64,000 bases of DNA from Brevibacillus centrosporus (GTDB lineage: Bacteria; Bacillota; Bacilli; Brevibacillales; Brevibacillaceae), in assembly GCF_003710815.1 (NCBI RefSeq), contig NZ_RHHP01000025.1:78027-142026 (forward strand). The letters are read 5' to 3'. Below the pieces are notes generated by a model. The model ran no database searches. It saw only the letters and a program-made list of their open reading frames with translations, and had not been told where the DNA came from. The translations under genes were made by a program, and so were the position numbers. Below, one piece after another: positions 16,747 to 25,693 of this stretch; within the stretch, counting starts at the first letter, position 1; every line of letters starts with the position of its first letter.

Positions 16747-16922
16747 CTACTTTTCTTTGGCAAGCCCAAAGCTGTTGTGCAGAAGCTGCTCCAGCTCTGC
16801 ATCCGACTCGATCTGCCTCGTGGTTTTCGCCGTCCCGTTGGTTTCAATGAATGTATCCTGCCGCTCCTGGTCAGGCACAAGGACTCGTAATCGATACGAA
16901 TGTCTTCGATTTTCACACCCAT
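16747..16922 (-). pseudogene. Small conserved-looking gene with a one-base frameshift
   Basis: ATG 16922 follows AGGAGGAG and gives MGVKIEDIRI, a protein-like start. The same frame then runs into Arg/Ser-rich sequence. The other frame from about 16891 gives RVLVPDQERQDTFIETNGT and ends ELEQLLHNSFGLAKEK at a TAG (16747-16749), a much more natural ending. Joining the two needs one extra base near 16888-16896; the total of 176 bases fits loss of a single base from a 58-residue gene. It lies 22 bases after ywbE and was probably its operon partner. It could be a sequencing error. Confidence 0.6.
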
Positions 16923-16944
16923 TTGGCTCTCCTCCTGTCCTTCC

Positions 16945-17148
16945 CTAGCGCTTGGGATAGATCTCCTGCACCCTGCCGACCTGGCCATCCGTGAGTCGTA
17001 CCTTGATGCCGTGCGGATGTGTGCCGGAATTGGTCAATATATCTTTGACGATTCCCCGCGTACGCTTCCCTGTGCGTTGATCCTGCTTCAATACAATATC
17101 GACCTCGAGACCTGCTGCGATGTCTTTGCGATTTTTTCCGTTCATCAT
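16945..17148 (-). CDS. ywbE: YwbE family protein
   Basis: 67-residue basic protein matching the YwbE family closely over its whole length: NRKDIAAGLEVDIVLKQDQR, RGIVKDILTNS and HPHGIKVRLTDGQVGRVQ. The Gly-rich, KOW-like pattern suggests a small nucleic-acid-binding barrel, but its role is not established. The start is either of two adjacent ATG codons (17148 or 17145) after GGAGAAGAA. It is divergent from the 17242 gene and followed by the frameshifted small gene. Confidence 0.9.
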   Translation of the reverse strand: MMNGKNRKDIAAGLEVDIVLKQDQRTGKRTRGIVKDILTNSGTHPHGIKVRLTDGQVGRVQEIYPKR

Positions 17149-17200
17149 TTCTTCTCCTTTTTCGACAATCCACGATCTTTTTCGTTCTTTCCATAAGCTA

Positions 17201-17209
17201 TGATATAAT
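17201..17209 (+). promoter_or_regulatory. Extended -10 promoter element
   Basis: TGATATAAT matches the extended -10 consensus (TG-N-TATAAT), 33 bases before the start codon of the 158-residue protein. The -35 region is weak, as is usual for extended -10 promoters. Confidence 0.6.
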
Positions 17210-17241
17210 CGACAAACAAAACTATCTCATCGGAGGAATCC

Positions 17242-17718
17242 ATGCTTACTTTTGAAGAAAAACTGGCGATTATTGAATCTTTCCCGCAGCTGACGCGCAA
17301 TGATGTCTCTCTGAAGCGGGTGAACTTTCATTATGAAGGCAGTTTGCACGAGAAAAAAACAGTCGTGTACCATCTCCATCCGAATGGCAACGGCTTCGTA
17401 TATGGTGCGTTCTTGAAAGGCTATCGCAAAGATGACAAAGGCCTGGTCAACATTCGCGATTTCTCGGCAGAGGAGCTGCGAACCATCATCGAAGCTTCCA
17501 TCGAAATGCTGTCTCACGCTCGTCCAGTCGCTCCACAAGCAAACGCTGGCAAGCAGGAGCTTGCGGAAACGTGGATCGACAAGCAAAACAACACCTTGCA
17601 GCTCCAGCAGGAAGACTCACTGTGGAACGTCTACCATGGCTTGAACCTGGAAGCTTCCTTTGAATCGTATGTGGAAGCAGAGAACTACTTGAAAGAAGAA
17701 GGGTTTAGCCGTCAATAA
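17242..17718 (+). CDS. Conserved hypothetical protein (158 residues)
   Basis: Soluble, mildly acidic protein with no signal peptide or membrane segment. ATG 17242 follows CGGAGGAAT at good spacing. The first 100 residues read as one mixed alpha/beta domain (VNFHYEGSLHEKKTVVYHLH; GNGFVYGAFLKGY; VNIRDFSAEELRTIIEASIE). A short linker leads to a second small region (LQLQQEDSLWNVYHGLNLEA). I do not recognise the family. It has its own extended -10 promoter and no operon partner; the next gene is 187 bases away. Protein-like composition and good initiation signals make it a confident gene. Confidence 0.8.
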   Translation: MLTFEEKLAIIESFPQLTRNDVSLKRVNFHYEGSLHEKKTVVYHLHPNGNGFVYGAFLKGYRKDDKGLVNIRDFSAEELRTIIEASIEMLSHARPVAPQANAGKQELAETWIDKQNNTLQLQQEDSLWNVYHGLNLEASFESYVEAENYLKEEGFSRQ

Positions 17719-17849
17719 CGCTTTTCGCACCTGTGTCCCAATTCCCTCTTCCTGACCTTCTCCCCCTGCACGGGATTAACTCTCCAGCAACAGCACATTT
17801 TTCACTCGCTAGATGTACCATACCAAAACATAAACGTGGAAACAATTGG

Positions 17850-17875
17850 CCAAGCAGTCTACCCTGACTGCTTGG
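17850..17875 (+). promoter_or_regulatory. Perfect hairpin in the leader of the GGDEF gene
   Basis: CCAAGCAGTC (17850-17859) and GACTGCTTGG (17866-17875) form a perfect 10-bp stem with a 6-base loop and no T run after it. It lies 30 bases before the chosen start codon and argues that the open frame upstream of 17906 is untranslated leader. Confidence 0.6.
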
Positions 17876-17905
17876 GTTCACCAGACTACAGGGGGATCGT
17901 ACGGC

Positions 17906-19516
17906 ATGATGAAGTATCGAGAAGCACTCATGACCCAGATTCACAGGCAGCTGGAGGCGTGGTTCGATCTCCCCCATGAAGAATTATACCGGTTTCTGCA
18001 TTCCTTAAAAGGAACCTCAGGAACAATTGGACTCACCGATTTGTCCCAGCTGTCCCAGACGCTTCTGGACAAGCTGGAAGCGATGCCGCCCAAAAAGTGG
18101 CAACCTGCTGAGTGGCGTGAATTTTTGCTAGCGCTGATCACTTTATGCTATGAACAGCGCACGGAACAAGACCTGCTATTGGACAATCCGAACCATTCAC
18201 GGGAAAACTGCTACGAAAGCCAGCCTCTCGTGTTGATATTAGATGATGATGTCACCTTATTGATGTATGTAAAAGAATATTTGGAGAAGCGCAACTGGTC
18301 CGTCATCGCTACCGTACATCCGCATAAAGCTTTGGACTATTTTCACGACATGAATCCCGACTGTCTCATTGTCGATCTCAACATCCCCGAAACAGGCGGC
18401 TTTCAAAACATGCAAACACTCGGCGAAAAGATCCGAAAACAATTTGTCCCGACGACGGTCATCAGCGTGAACAGTGAGCGCGAAACCCGGCTGCGTGCCT
18501 ACCGCATGGGTGCCGACGATGTCATGTCCAAGCCACTTGATATGGAGGTGCTGGCCGTGCGTCTGGAACGTCAATTATACCGCAAGCGCTGGGTAAACCG
18601 GATCTTGTTTCTGGATGAGCTGACCGGCGCCTACAATCGCAATTTTCTGCTGGATACCTACCAGCGGCTGCTGGGCGATGCGATGCGGGCCGATGCTCCT
18701 TTGTCGCTCGCTTTTTTGGACATCGACCATTTCAAAAAAGTGAACGATACATACGGGCATCTGGTCGGGGATGATGTCCTGAGCCGGTTCGCTTCCTTTA
18801 TCCAAAGCAGTGCAGCCAAGAACGACATCCTGTTTCGCTATGGCGGCGAGGAATTCATTCTCCTGATGCCGCAAACGGCGGTAGCAGAGGCGAAGCTGCG
18901 CATGCAGCAGATGCTTGACGAGTTTTGCACCCTGACCTTTGAATCCGCCAGCGGTCCCTTTTCCTTGAGCTTTTCCGCAGGCGTCGTACAAATAACAGAT
19001 GCGGAAAAACCGTTTCCTTATTGGCTGGAGGTTGCCGATACTTCTTTATATAAAGCAAAAAGCTTGGGGCGCTGCCGCATCGAGGAAGCTGTTCTCTCCG
19101 AAACAGACGCCGCTCCACAAATCAAGCTCAAGGTGGCCATCATCGATGACGATCCGATGATTCGCACGATGCTGACCGAATCCGTGAAGGCCGGCTTTGA
19201 GGGCTGGATCCATGCCGATATTCAGGAGTTCCGAGACGGCGAAATCTTTTTCCAGGGAGATTGGCACCGGGGACCTGAGCCTTATCTCGTCATCCTGGAT
19301 GGCATCATGCCGATGATGGACGGTCTGGAAGTGCTGCAGCGAATTCGCGCTTTGCCCAATAGCAAGCACTTTACCGTCATCATGCTGACGGGCAGGACCG
19401 AGGAACATGATATTGTCCGGGCTCTGCAGCTGGGAGCAGATGATTACATGACCAAGCCTTTCAGTCCTAAGGAATTGGAAGCACGGATCAAGCGGCTGGT
19501 CAAACGAATGGTTTAG
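17906..19516 (+). CDS. HPt-REC-GGDEF-REC signalling protein (putative diguanylate cyclase)
   Basis: 536-residue cytoplasmic protein. An HPt domain carries FLHSLKGTSGTIG, with the phosphorylatable His near residue 32. The first receiver (about 105-220) has DDD acidic residues, phospho-Asp in CLIVDLNIPE and Lys in VMSKPLD. The GGDEF domain (about 240-400) has the active-site form YGGEEF, preceded by FLDIDHFKKVNDTYGH. A second receiver (about 415-536) has IIDDDPM, ILDGIMPMMDG and TKPFSP. It should make cyclic di-GMP under phosphorelay control. ATG 17906 follows AGGGGGA; a TTG at 17846 in frame is less likely. It heads a three-gene cluster with a CheY-like protein and a kinase that is now broken. 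Confidence 0.9.
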   Translation: MMKYREALMTQIHRQLEAWFDLPHEELYRFLHSLKGTSGTIGLTDLSQLSQTLLDKLEAMPPKKWQPAEWREFLLALITLCYEQRTEQDLLLDNPNHSRENCYESQPLVLILDDDVTLLMYVKEYLEKRNWSVIATVHPHKALDYFHDMNPDCLIVDLNIPETGGFQNMQTLGEKIRKQFVPTTVISVNSERETRLRAYRMGADDVMSKPLDMEVLAVRLERQLYRKRWVNRILFLDELTGAYNRNFLLDTYQRLLGDAMRADAPLSLAFLDIDHFKKVNDTYGHLVGDDVLSRFASFIQSSAAKNDILFRYGGEEFILLMPQTAVAEAKLRMQQMLDEFCTLTFESASGPFSLSFSAGVVQITDAEKPFPYWLEVADTSLYKAKSLGRCRIEEAVLSETDAAPQIKLKVAIIDDDPMIRTMLTESVKAGFEGWIHADIQEFRDGEIFFQGDWHRGPEPYLVILDGIMPMMDGLEVLQRIRALPNSKHFTVIMLTGRTEEHDIVRALQLGADDYMTKPFSPKELEARIKRLVKRMV

Positions 19517-19540
19517 GAGAACAAGTTGGAGTGAAGACTT

Positions 19541-19903
19541 ATGGCGCATATATTACTTGCGGAAGACGAGCCTGTCCTGCGCATGCTGATCGGCGATACG
19601 CTGGAGGACGAGGGCCATCAGCTGGACATCGCCTGTGATGGAGAGGAAGCCTTGCAAAGGATCGAGCAAAGCCACTACGACCTGATCATTTTGGATTACA
19701 TGATGCCCAAGCTGACTGGCTACGAGGTCTTGCTCCACATCAAACACATTCCGGAGAAAGGCAGCTGCAAAATCATGATCCTCTCCGCGAAAAGCCAGCA
19801 TGCCGAGCAGGAAAAAATGCGTGCAGCGGGCGCGGATGCCTTCATTCCCAAGCCGTTTAGCCCGATGGAGCTGGTACGGGTCGTGGAGGACATGCTTTCA
19901 TGA
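19541..19903 (+). CDS. Single-domain response regulator (CheY/Spo0F-like)
   Basis: 120 residues forming just a receiver domain. Acidic residues LAEDEP (about 6-11), phospho-Asp in LIILDYMMP (about residue 52), Ser in ILSAKSQ and Lys in IPKPFSP (about 104) are all present. It has no output domain, so it probably passes phosphate between the kinase and the HPt of the upstream protein. Its stop overlaps the kinase start (ATGA at 19900-19903), so the two are translationally coupled. Confidence 0.9.
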   Translation: MAHILLAEDEPVLRMLIGDTLEDEGHQLDIACDGEEALQRIEQSHYDLIILDYMMPKLTGYEVLLHIKHIPEKGSCKIMILSAKSQHAEQEKMRAAGADAFIPKPFSPMELVRVVEDMLS

Positions 19904-22255
19904 GCGAAATCAGGCAGATCTTGAAAAAAAGCATCACTCGCCGCTTCACTGCCATGATGCTTACGCTTCTGTCGCTTCTGGTTGCCGGGGCAGTCATCGT
20001 GCTGTACATGAACGACTCCTCCTTCTCTCAATATCAGACAACACTCAAAGCTTCCATGGAAAAGCGCGTGCTCGTGGAACAAATCGTCGAACACACGAAC
20101 CAGATCTTTTTTCGTGCACGGGGCTATTACGCCTTTTTAAATCCGAATGAATACAACCAATTGTTCGTGGAAAAGCAAAAGCTGGAGCAGGCGATCGCCG
20201 CCTATAAAAAGCTGCCGCTCACCTCACAGGAGCAGGTCGTTGTCTCCTCGATCGAGTCGTTTCAGAGCAACTTTTTCACGAACATCTTTCCGCTGGCATC
20301 TGGGTACGCAAAAGCAGGAGATTACGAAGCGCTCCGTGCGTTTTCGTCGAGTGGCGTGAATCAGGAAGTAAATAACCTGATGAGCTATGCTGCCAACTAC
20401 AAAAAGCAGAACGAGCAGCTGCTGCTGCAAGAAAACCGCACGCTGTTCGCCAATGTGATCAGCCAAAGCCAATGGTTCGTCCTCTACATCGTGGTCGTCC
20501 TCATCTTCTCCATCTGGGTAACGAGACGAACCACCCGCGATATCGGCGCCCCTCTCGAACGTCTTTCTGTAGAGGCAGATCGCTTTTCCCGCGGGGAGCT
20601 TCCCCATTTCCAAGACCTGCACCGCGTCGACGAAATCGGAAATCTCGCCCGCTCTCTCGACTATTTAATCCGGCAAATCCAGGTCAAGGAAGAAACCTTG
20701 ATGGCACAAAATGAAGAGCTGCAAGCCCAGCAGGATGAGCTGATGATGCAGCAGGAGGAGCTGATGATGCAGCAGGAGGAGCTGCAGGAAGCACTCGCCA
20801 AGATGGAGGACAACGAGCGCTACCTGCAAAAGAGAAACCGGCTGATTCAGTCGCTTGCCAATACACTGGACAAGCAGGAGCTGCTGCAAAGCATTATCCG
20901 GAACATCGTCGAGGTGATGGATGCGGACAAAGGTGTCATCGTCCTGATGAACACCGATCAAGACGTCTCCAGCTTTGGTGTTTCGGAGCTGGGAGTGGAT
21001 CAGTTTTTACGGGGACTTGATCACGGCCCGCTCGTTCGCGTACAGGAAACCCGGGAGCCCTACGTGCTTGTACGAGAAAGCACAGATGCCGAACGAGGCT
21101 ACCAGGAAGCCTATTCGCAGACCTACGAGCTGTATCTGCCTGTGCTGCATGCCGATCAAGAGCTCGTCGCCTGTATCGTCGTCTCTCGCATCGGCCGTTC
21201 TCTCTCCCCTCAGGAGCAGCAAATGGCCATGGGACTTTCCGAGCAGATCTCGTTGTCTTTGGACAAGCTTGCCATGCACGAGGAGACGGAAAAGCAGCGC
21301 CAGATCACGCAAGATATGCTCGATACCATCCAAGAGGGCGTTCAGCTCGTGGACAACAATGGTGTAACGGTGCAGGTGAACCGTACTTTCCGCGAGCTTC
21401 TGCAGTTTGATCAGTGTCCTGCAGGTCAGCCGTTGGAGCTATCCGGATACTTCCGTCACATGGACGGCCTCATATGCGATCACCAAGAGCTCGTCGCTTT
21501 CGTGAAAACAGCGCTATCTGAAGATGGCACAGGCGGATTCGCAACCCATCTCATCGAGCTTACTCATCCGCACGTCCGGTACATCCAGCTGTATGCAGAG
21601 CATTTGTTCCGCGATCAGAAAAAATGGGGGACCCTGCTCGTCTACCGAGATATTACCAAGGAATACGAAATCGACCAGATGAAGTCGGAGTTCGTCAGTA
21701 CAGTTAGCCATGAGCTGCGGACTCCGCTCGCCAGTGTACTCGGATTTGCCGAGCTGCTGCTGAACAAAGAGCTGAAGCCGGAGCGCCAGCAGCGCTACAT
21801 GACCGCGATCTATCAGGAAGCGAAACGGCTGACAGCCCTGATCAATGATTTTCTCGATCTGCAGCGGATGGAATCGGGGCGACAATCCTATGAGGAAGAG
21901 CAATTCGCGATCGATCAGCTGATCAACTGGCCTGGGTCTATCCATCGTCCTGGAAATCGTGCGCGTCCATCAAGGTGAAGTCACCGTGGTCTCGGAGGAA
22001 GGGACTGGCAGTACGTTTACCGTCAAGCTGCCGTTGTCTGGCAGTCCTGGGTCAGCGGATCAAAACCGCCTCTCTCCCCCTTTCCAATCGATACCGCTAC
22101 ACCCGAATGGACAGATCGTCCTCATTGAAGATGACGCGAACCTGCTGGAGCTGTTACGTGACGAATTGGTGGGCTCAGGCTTTACGGTCTATCCTTTCTC
22201 CAAGGCCACTCCTGCCCTGTGGGCTTGCATCCACTGCCTTTTTCTCTCCCGATAA
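19900..22255 (+). pseudogene. Hybrid sensor histidine kinase with deleted ATPase domain
   Basis: The first frame (19900-21978) encodes TM1 (about residues 22-42), an extracellular CHASE3-like helical sensor, TM2 (about 187-207), HAMP, a coiled coil with a 21-bp duplication (ctgatgatgcagcaggaggag, at 20741-20782), GAF, PAS and HisKA with VSHELRTPLASVLGF (phospho-His). It follows FAIDQLIN with out-of-frame sequence and stops. The other frame gives [18 protein letters not shown] and [17 protein letters not shown], the last part of a HATPase domain, then a receiver start [14 protein letters not shown] that breaks after about 40 residues. The N, G1 and F boxes are missing, so about 80-90 residues were deleted out of frame near 21928. 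It should be unable to phosphorylate. Confidence 0.85.
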
Positions 22256-22405
22256 ATTTCCAGAAAACTTCCCGTTATGTCTATGGGAAACTATGATTTT
22301 TCTGTATCGTACAAAATTGCAATAGGCCAGAAAATCTTGGTATATTCGCGGGCATTCCATCACACATTAATAGAGGTAAAAGTCCCCTGCAAAGGAGGAG
22401 TTCAT

Positions 22406-22609
22406 TTGTATTTCTCTAAAAAAGCAATCGTTCCCGTCGAAGAAGAGGAAACAGATGTGTGGATGTGCAGCAATGATGGCTGTACGTGCTGGATGAGAGA
22501 TAACTTTTCCTTTGACGAAAGCCCCAGCTGCCCATTCTGTCAGTCACAAATGGTGAAGGATACGAAAATGCTCCCCGTTTTAACAAATCATAGCAAGCGC
22601 CATTCCTAA
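22406..22609 (+). CDS. YdjO-like cold-inducible zinc-ribbon protein, TTG start
   Basis: 67-residue protein resembling B. subtilis YdjO: a YFSKK start, then two Cys pairs (CSNDGCTCWMRDNFSF and CPFCQS) that form a zinc ribbon, and a LPVLTN tail. The role of the family is unknown beyond cold induction in B. subtilis. The frame extends upstream, but AAAGGAGGAG at 22391-22400 sets the start at the TTG at 22406 and the match to the family begins there. It is monocistronic, following the kinase remnant. The 150 bases before it hold nothing else I recognise. Confidence 0.82.
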   Translation: MYFSKKAIVPVEEEETDVWMCSNDGCTCWMRDNFSFDESPSCPFCQSQMVKDTKMLPVLTNHSKRHS

Positions 22610-22681
22610 TTGTGCCTTCTCTTTTTTGCCTAGCGGGCCTACAATAAACTCATGACGTACGTTTGTTAGAGGAGTATGCCC

Positions 22682-22990
22682 ATGAACCGAAAAGAGATGG
22701 AAGAACAAGTGATTCAAGCCTACCAGCGAGACGAGGGAATGATGATTCTCGTGTTCGCTCAGTGGTGTGTCAACCACGGTCTGGATGCACAGGAAATCTA
22801 TCGTCGTGCCTATCCCGATCAGGCCTCAAACCCTTTGCTAGCACAGATGATGGAGAATACCGTCCCCAAAGAAGAAGCGGAGGAAATTCCCGATACCACC
22901 CTGCTCGGGGTTCTGTCCCTCTTTGGAAACGACGACTTGGCGTTTGTGGTCAGCGAAGAAATGGAACGGCTAAAAAAGCATAGAGGGTAA
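22682..22990 (+). CDS. Conserved hypothetical small protein (102 residues)
   Basis: Acidic helical protein with no signal or membrane segment: MNRKEMEEQVIQAYQRDEG at the start, a WCVNHGLDAQEIYRRAYP motif in the middle and FGNDDLAFVVSEEMERLKKH at the end. ATG 22682 lies 7 bases after AGAGGAG; ATG 22676 is too close to that site. I do not recognise the family, but good initiation signals and a strong terminator (22997-23027) support a real single-gene unit. Confidence 0.8.
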   Translation: MNRKEMEEQVIQAYQRDEGMMILVFAQWCVNHGLDAQEIYRRAYPDQASNPLLAQMMENTVPKEEAEEIPDTTLLGVLSLFGNDDLAFVVSEEMERLKKHRG

Positions 22991-22996
22991 AGGAGC

Positions 22997-23027
22997 AAAG
23001 TCACACAAAACGGGTGTGGCTTTTTTC
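22997..23027 (+). terminator. Rho-independent terminator
   Basis: AAGTCACAC pairs with GTGTGGCTT (one G-T pair), followed by a T run. Confidence 0.85.
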
Positions 23028-23218
23028 TTTGTTTCTTTTGCAACTTCCATGTACAGGTAAACCGTCTAATGTTTACATGCTTCCATACAAGTAAAATCAA
23101 ATATAATTCTAAGAAACATTTTTTATCGTATAGGGATACGTCGGATATCCGCAGTGTCAGCCATTCGGAGTTTATTGTTTGAGCGATCGCAAGTCGACAA
23201 ATATAAATGGAGAATGCT

Positions 23219-24253
23219 ATGTATACGGATTCGAAAATCTTGAAGTCCTTGTTTTACATTCAGATGATTTCCAGCTTCTTGGTGGTAGTCGGACACTTTA
23301 CTGCCTCCGTGCTTTACTTTAACGATCCTTTTTGGGTAGTCGCCTTAAATCAGATCAGTCGATACGGCACCGTCCTTTTGACGATCGCAACCGGCTATCT
23401 GACTGCCTACTCGTTTGATAAGAAGCAGCCCTCGTTTCGCGAGTTTTTCAAAAGCAAGCTGATCTACATCTTCATCCCGTTTCTCGTATCCGGGGTGCTC
23501 TACCATTACTTGCTGAAAAATGGGATGCCTCACACCGTGGGTGATATCGCCAACATTGTCCTGGGCAAAACAGGAGACCATCTTTACTTCGTGTTCATGA
23601 TTTGCCAGTACTATGTAGTTGCCTACTTTTTACGAAATGTCATTACCAAGCGCAACATCCTTTACGTCATCTGGATCTTGCTCGCTGTGCAGTACGTCTA
23701 CATCCATTACCTGCACCAGGGCTGGCTGGGCTTGACCACACGCCATATGCTTCCTACCTGGATCTTTACCCTGTATATGGGGCATCTGATCTACTGGTAT
23801 CGGGAGTGGATCCTCACGTTTTTACGGAACAACCGCTCCATCCTCATGGTGGTGACCGGTGTTTCTACTGCGGCTGCGATCTATTTTGTCGTTTCAAGCA
23901 AGCTTTTTGTGGCTGTTCATCTGACATTTGTTTTTGCAACACTGCTTTCTTTCCTTGTGCTCATGGTCTTTTTCCTGGAGCTGGTCGACCATCTGCATAT
24001 CAAATTTCGGAAGGGCCTCACCTACTTTATCTTCCTGTTTCACTCGGCATTCCTCATTTTGTTCAAAGACTTTTTCTATCAGGTCTTTGGCGAAGTATCC
24101 TGGATCTTTCAGAATACCTGGTACTCTCTTCTGTACCTGCTTGGAATTTTTGTGTGCAGCGCTCTCTTTTCCGTCCTGCTGGTTCAGCTGGTCAAGCGAC
24201 TGGAGCGTGCGTGGGCAAGCATGGGGAAAATCCGGAGGGAAAGACTGCAATAA
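23219..24253 (+). CDS. Acyltransferase-3 family membrane protein
   Basis: 344-residue membrane protein with about ten TM segments. The N-terminus shows the AT3 arrangement: VVGHFTASVLYF with the conserved His in TM1, then NQISRYGTVLLTIATGYLTA and FIPFLVSGVLYHYLL. AT3 proteins move acyl groups onto sugars of exported polysaccharides or lipids. The nearest relatives in Firmicutes include IcaC-like and OatA-like proteins, but no SGNH domain is attached. ATG 23219 follows GGAGAA at 7 bases; ATG 23207 is an alternative. It has no neighbouring polysaccharide genes. A short inverted repeat GTAAAC-N8-GTTTAC at 23057-23076 lies in its 190-base upstream region. Confidence 0.82.
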   Translation: MYTDSKILKSLFYIQMISSFLVVVGHFTASVLYFNDPFWVVALNQISRYGTVLLTIATGYLTAYSFDKKQPSFREFFKSKLIYIFIPFLVSGVLYHYLLKNGMPHTVGDIANIVLGKTGDHLYFVFMICQYYVVAYFLRNVITKRNILYVIWILLAVQYVYIHYLHQGWLGLTTRHMLPTWIFTLYMGHLIYWYREWILTFLRNNRSILMVVTGVSTAAAIYFVVSSKLFVAVHLTFVFATLLSFLVLMVFFLELVDHLHIKFRKGLTYFIFLFHSAFLILFKDFFYQVFGEVSWIFQNTWYSLLYLLGIFVCSALFSVLLVQLVKRLERAWASMGKIRRERLQ

Positions 24254-24271
24254 CGAACTTATGCTTTACAG

Positions 24272-24303
24272 AAAAAAGGCCTCTCAGTCGAGGGCCTTTT
24301 TTT
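24272..24303. terminator. Shared bidirectional terminator
   Basis: AAAAAAGGCC-CTC and GAGGGCCTTTTTTT flank a short loop. The TGA stop of the minus-strand kinase (24284-24286) lies in the hairpin loop, so the two convergent genes share this signal. Confidence 0.85.
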
Positions 24304-25411
24304 CGTGCATGCGTCCCATGGCGGGCTGGAACTGCATCGTAAACGTGGTGTTTTTTTCAGAGGACTCGCAGGTAATGGTTCCTGCGTGCCGCTCGATGAT
24401 CTCCTTGCAGACGTATAGCCCAATCCCTGTCCCAAGCTCCTTCGTCGTAAAAAACGGCTCGAAAATAACAGAAAGCAGGTCAGGGGGAATCGGGATTCCG
24501 TTGTTCGAGATGGAGATTTGGGTGATGCCGTTGACTTGAGAGACACGTATGCCCACTACTTTTTGGCCTGACTTGCGGTAGAGGGCATCCAGTGCATTGG
24601 AAATGATGTTGATGAAGACCTGCTTGATCTCATCACGGTAGCCGGTCAGCTCGCACTCCGGGTCAATCCAGCACTGAATATCTGCATTGACGTCTACGAT
24701 ATTCGGGTACAAAAACGCCAGGATTTCTTCAAAGAGCTGCTGAATATTGAATACCTCGCTCTTTCGTGTGATGACCCCTTTTTTCGAGACCAGCAAAAAT
24801 TGCGAGACCCGATAATTCAGCTGATGCAGCTCATTCACGATGATGTCGACGTACGGAAGATTCGGATGGTCCTCTTTCAGGAGCTTGGAAAACCCGATAA
24901 TGGAGGTCAGCGGATTCCGGAACTCATGGACAAAGCTGGAAGCCATTTGTCCCAAAATCGTAAGGCGGTCTTTGTGAGAGCGCTCGATAAACAGCTTCTT
25001 TTCCGCCAAGTCGTTGTTTTTTAGCTCCGTATATTTCGATACGGCGTGTACCAGAAAAACATCAAAGCACTCGTTAATCTTGACGATTGCGGGTACCAGA
25101 ATAGACGGTTCAAAGGATCCCTTCTGCAGCAGCTCCAGGATCAGGCTTCGTCCTAGGCAGACATTGTAAACAAAATCCCCGATATTGATGTCCGCCTGAT
25201 TGCGCTCGTTGGCAACTTTAAACGCTAGCTGTTTAATATCCTCATGCGTAATTTGCTCGCGAAAATACCCGACCACCATTCTGTACATGGCCTGTCCGTT
25301 GAGATGAATAAAGCCTTTAAACTGATCGTGTTCGGAAGCTACTACTTGTTCTCGAAACGTCTCCACGATTGCTGTTTCATGCTCATCCAAATATGTAGTC
25401 AGTTCATTCAT
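24284..25411 (-). CDS. Sensor histidine kinase with HisK_N-type input domain
   Basis: 375-residue cytoplasmic kinase. The first about 140 residues are an all-helical input domain (MNELTTYLDEHETAIVETF; FIHLNGQAMYRMVVGYF) like the HisK_N domain of Bacillus orphan kinases. The HisKA domain carries SSFVHEFRNPLTSIIGF with phospho-His near residue 160, and the HATPase has N box NIISNALDAL, a G1-like SNNGIPIPPD, and F/G2 boxes EPFFTTKELGTGIGLYVCKEI. No response regulator lies nearby, so it may feed Spo0F-type relays, as sporulation kinases do; that is inference. ATG 25411 follows AGGTGG. A TATAAT lies at 25459-25464 on its strand. Confidence 0.9.
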   Translation of the reverse strand: MNELTTYLDEHETAIVETFREQVVASEHDQFKGFIHLNGQAMYRMVVGYFREQITHEDIKQLAFKVANERNQADINIGDFVYNVCLGRSLILELLQKGSFEPSILVPAIVKINECFDVFLVHAVSKYTELKNNDLAEKKLFIERSHKDRLTILGQMASSFVHEFRNPLTSIIGFSKLLKEDHPNLPYVDIIVNELHQLNYRVSQFLLVSKKGVITRKSEVFNIQQLFEEILAFLYPNIVDVNADIQCWIDPECELTGYRDEIKQVFINIISNALDALYRKSGQKVVGIRVSQVNGITQISISNNGIPIPPDLLSVIFEPFFTTKELGTGIGLYVCKEIIERHAGTITCESSEKNTTFTMQFQPAMGRMHEKKALD

Positions 25412-25693
25412 CTGCCACCTGTCCCCACTTCGCATGTACACGCATAATATTTGCAAACATTATACTATATCCTGCTTGTTTATTATCCAAATCTTTTGAG
25501 TTGTGGGCATTTTTCCTGTTTTCTCCTTTTCTCTCCCAGTTTTAGGAATGAAAAAGGAAGGCGATCACGAAGACAGCCCTCCCCTCCCTTGAAGACCTCC
25601 TCATTTTCCACAATCAGAAACGGGTTTCCCACGCCTATGCGCCTGAGGTTTTCCCCTCATCTTCATGTATGATCAAACGGCAAACGCTCTTTG

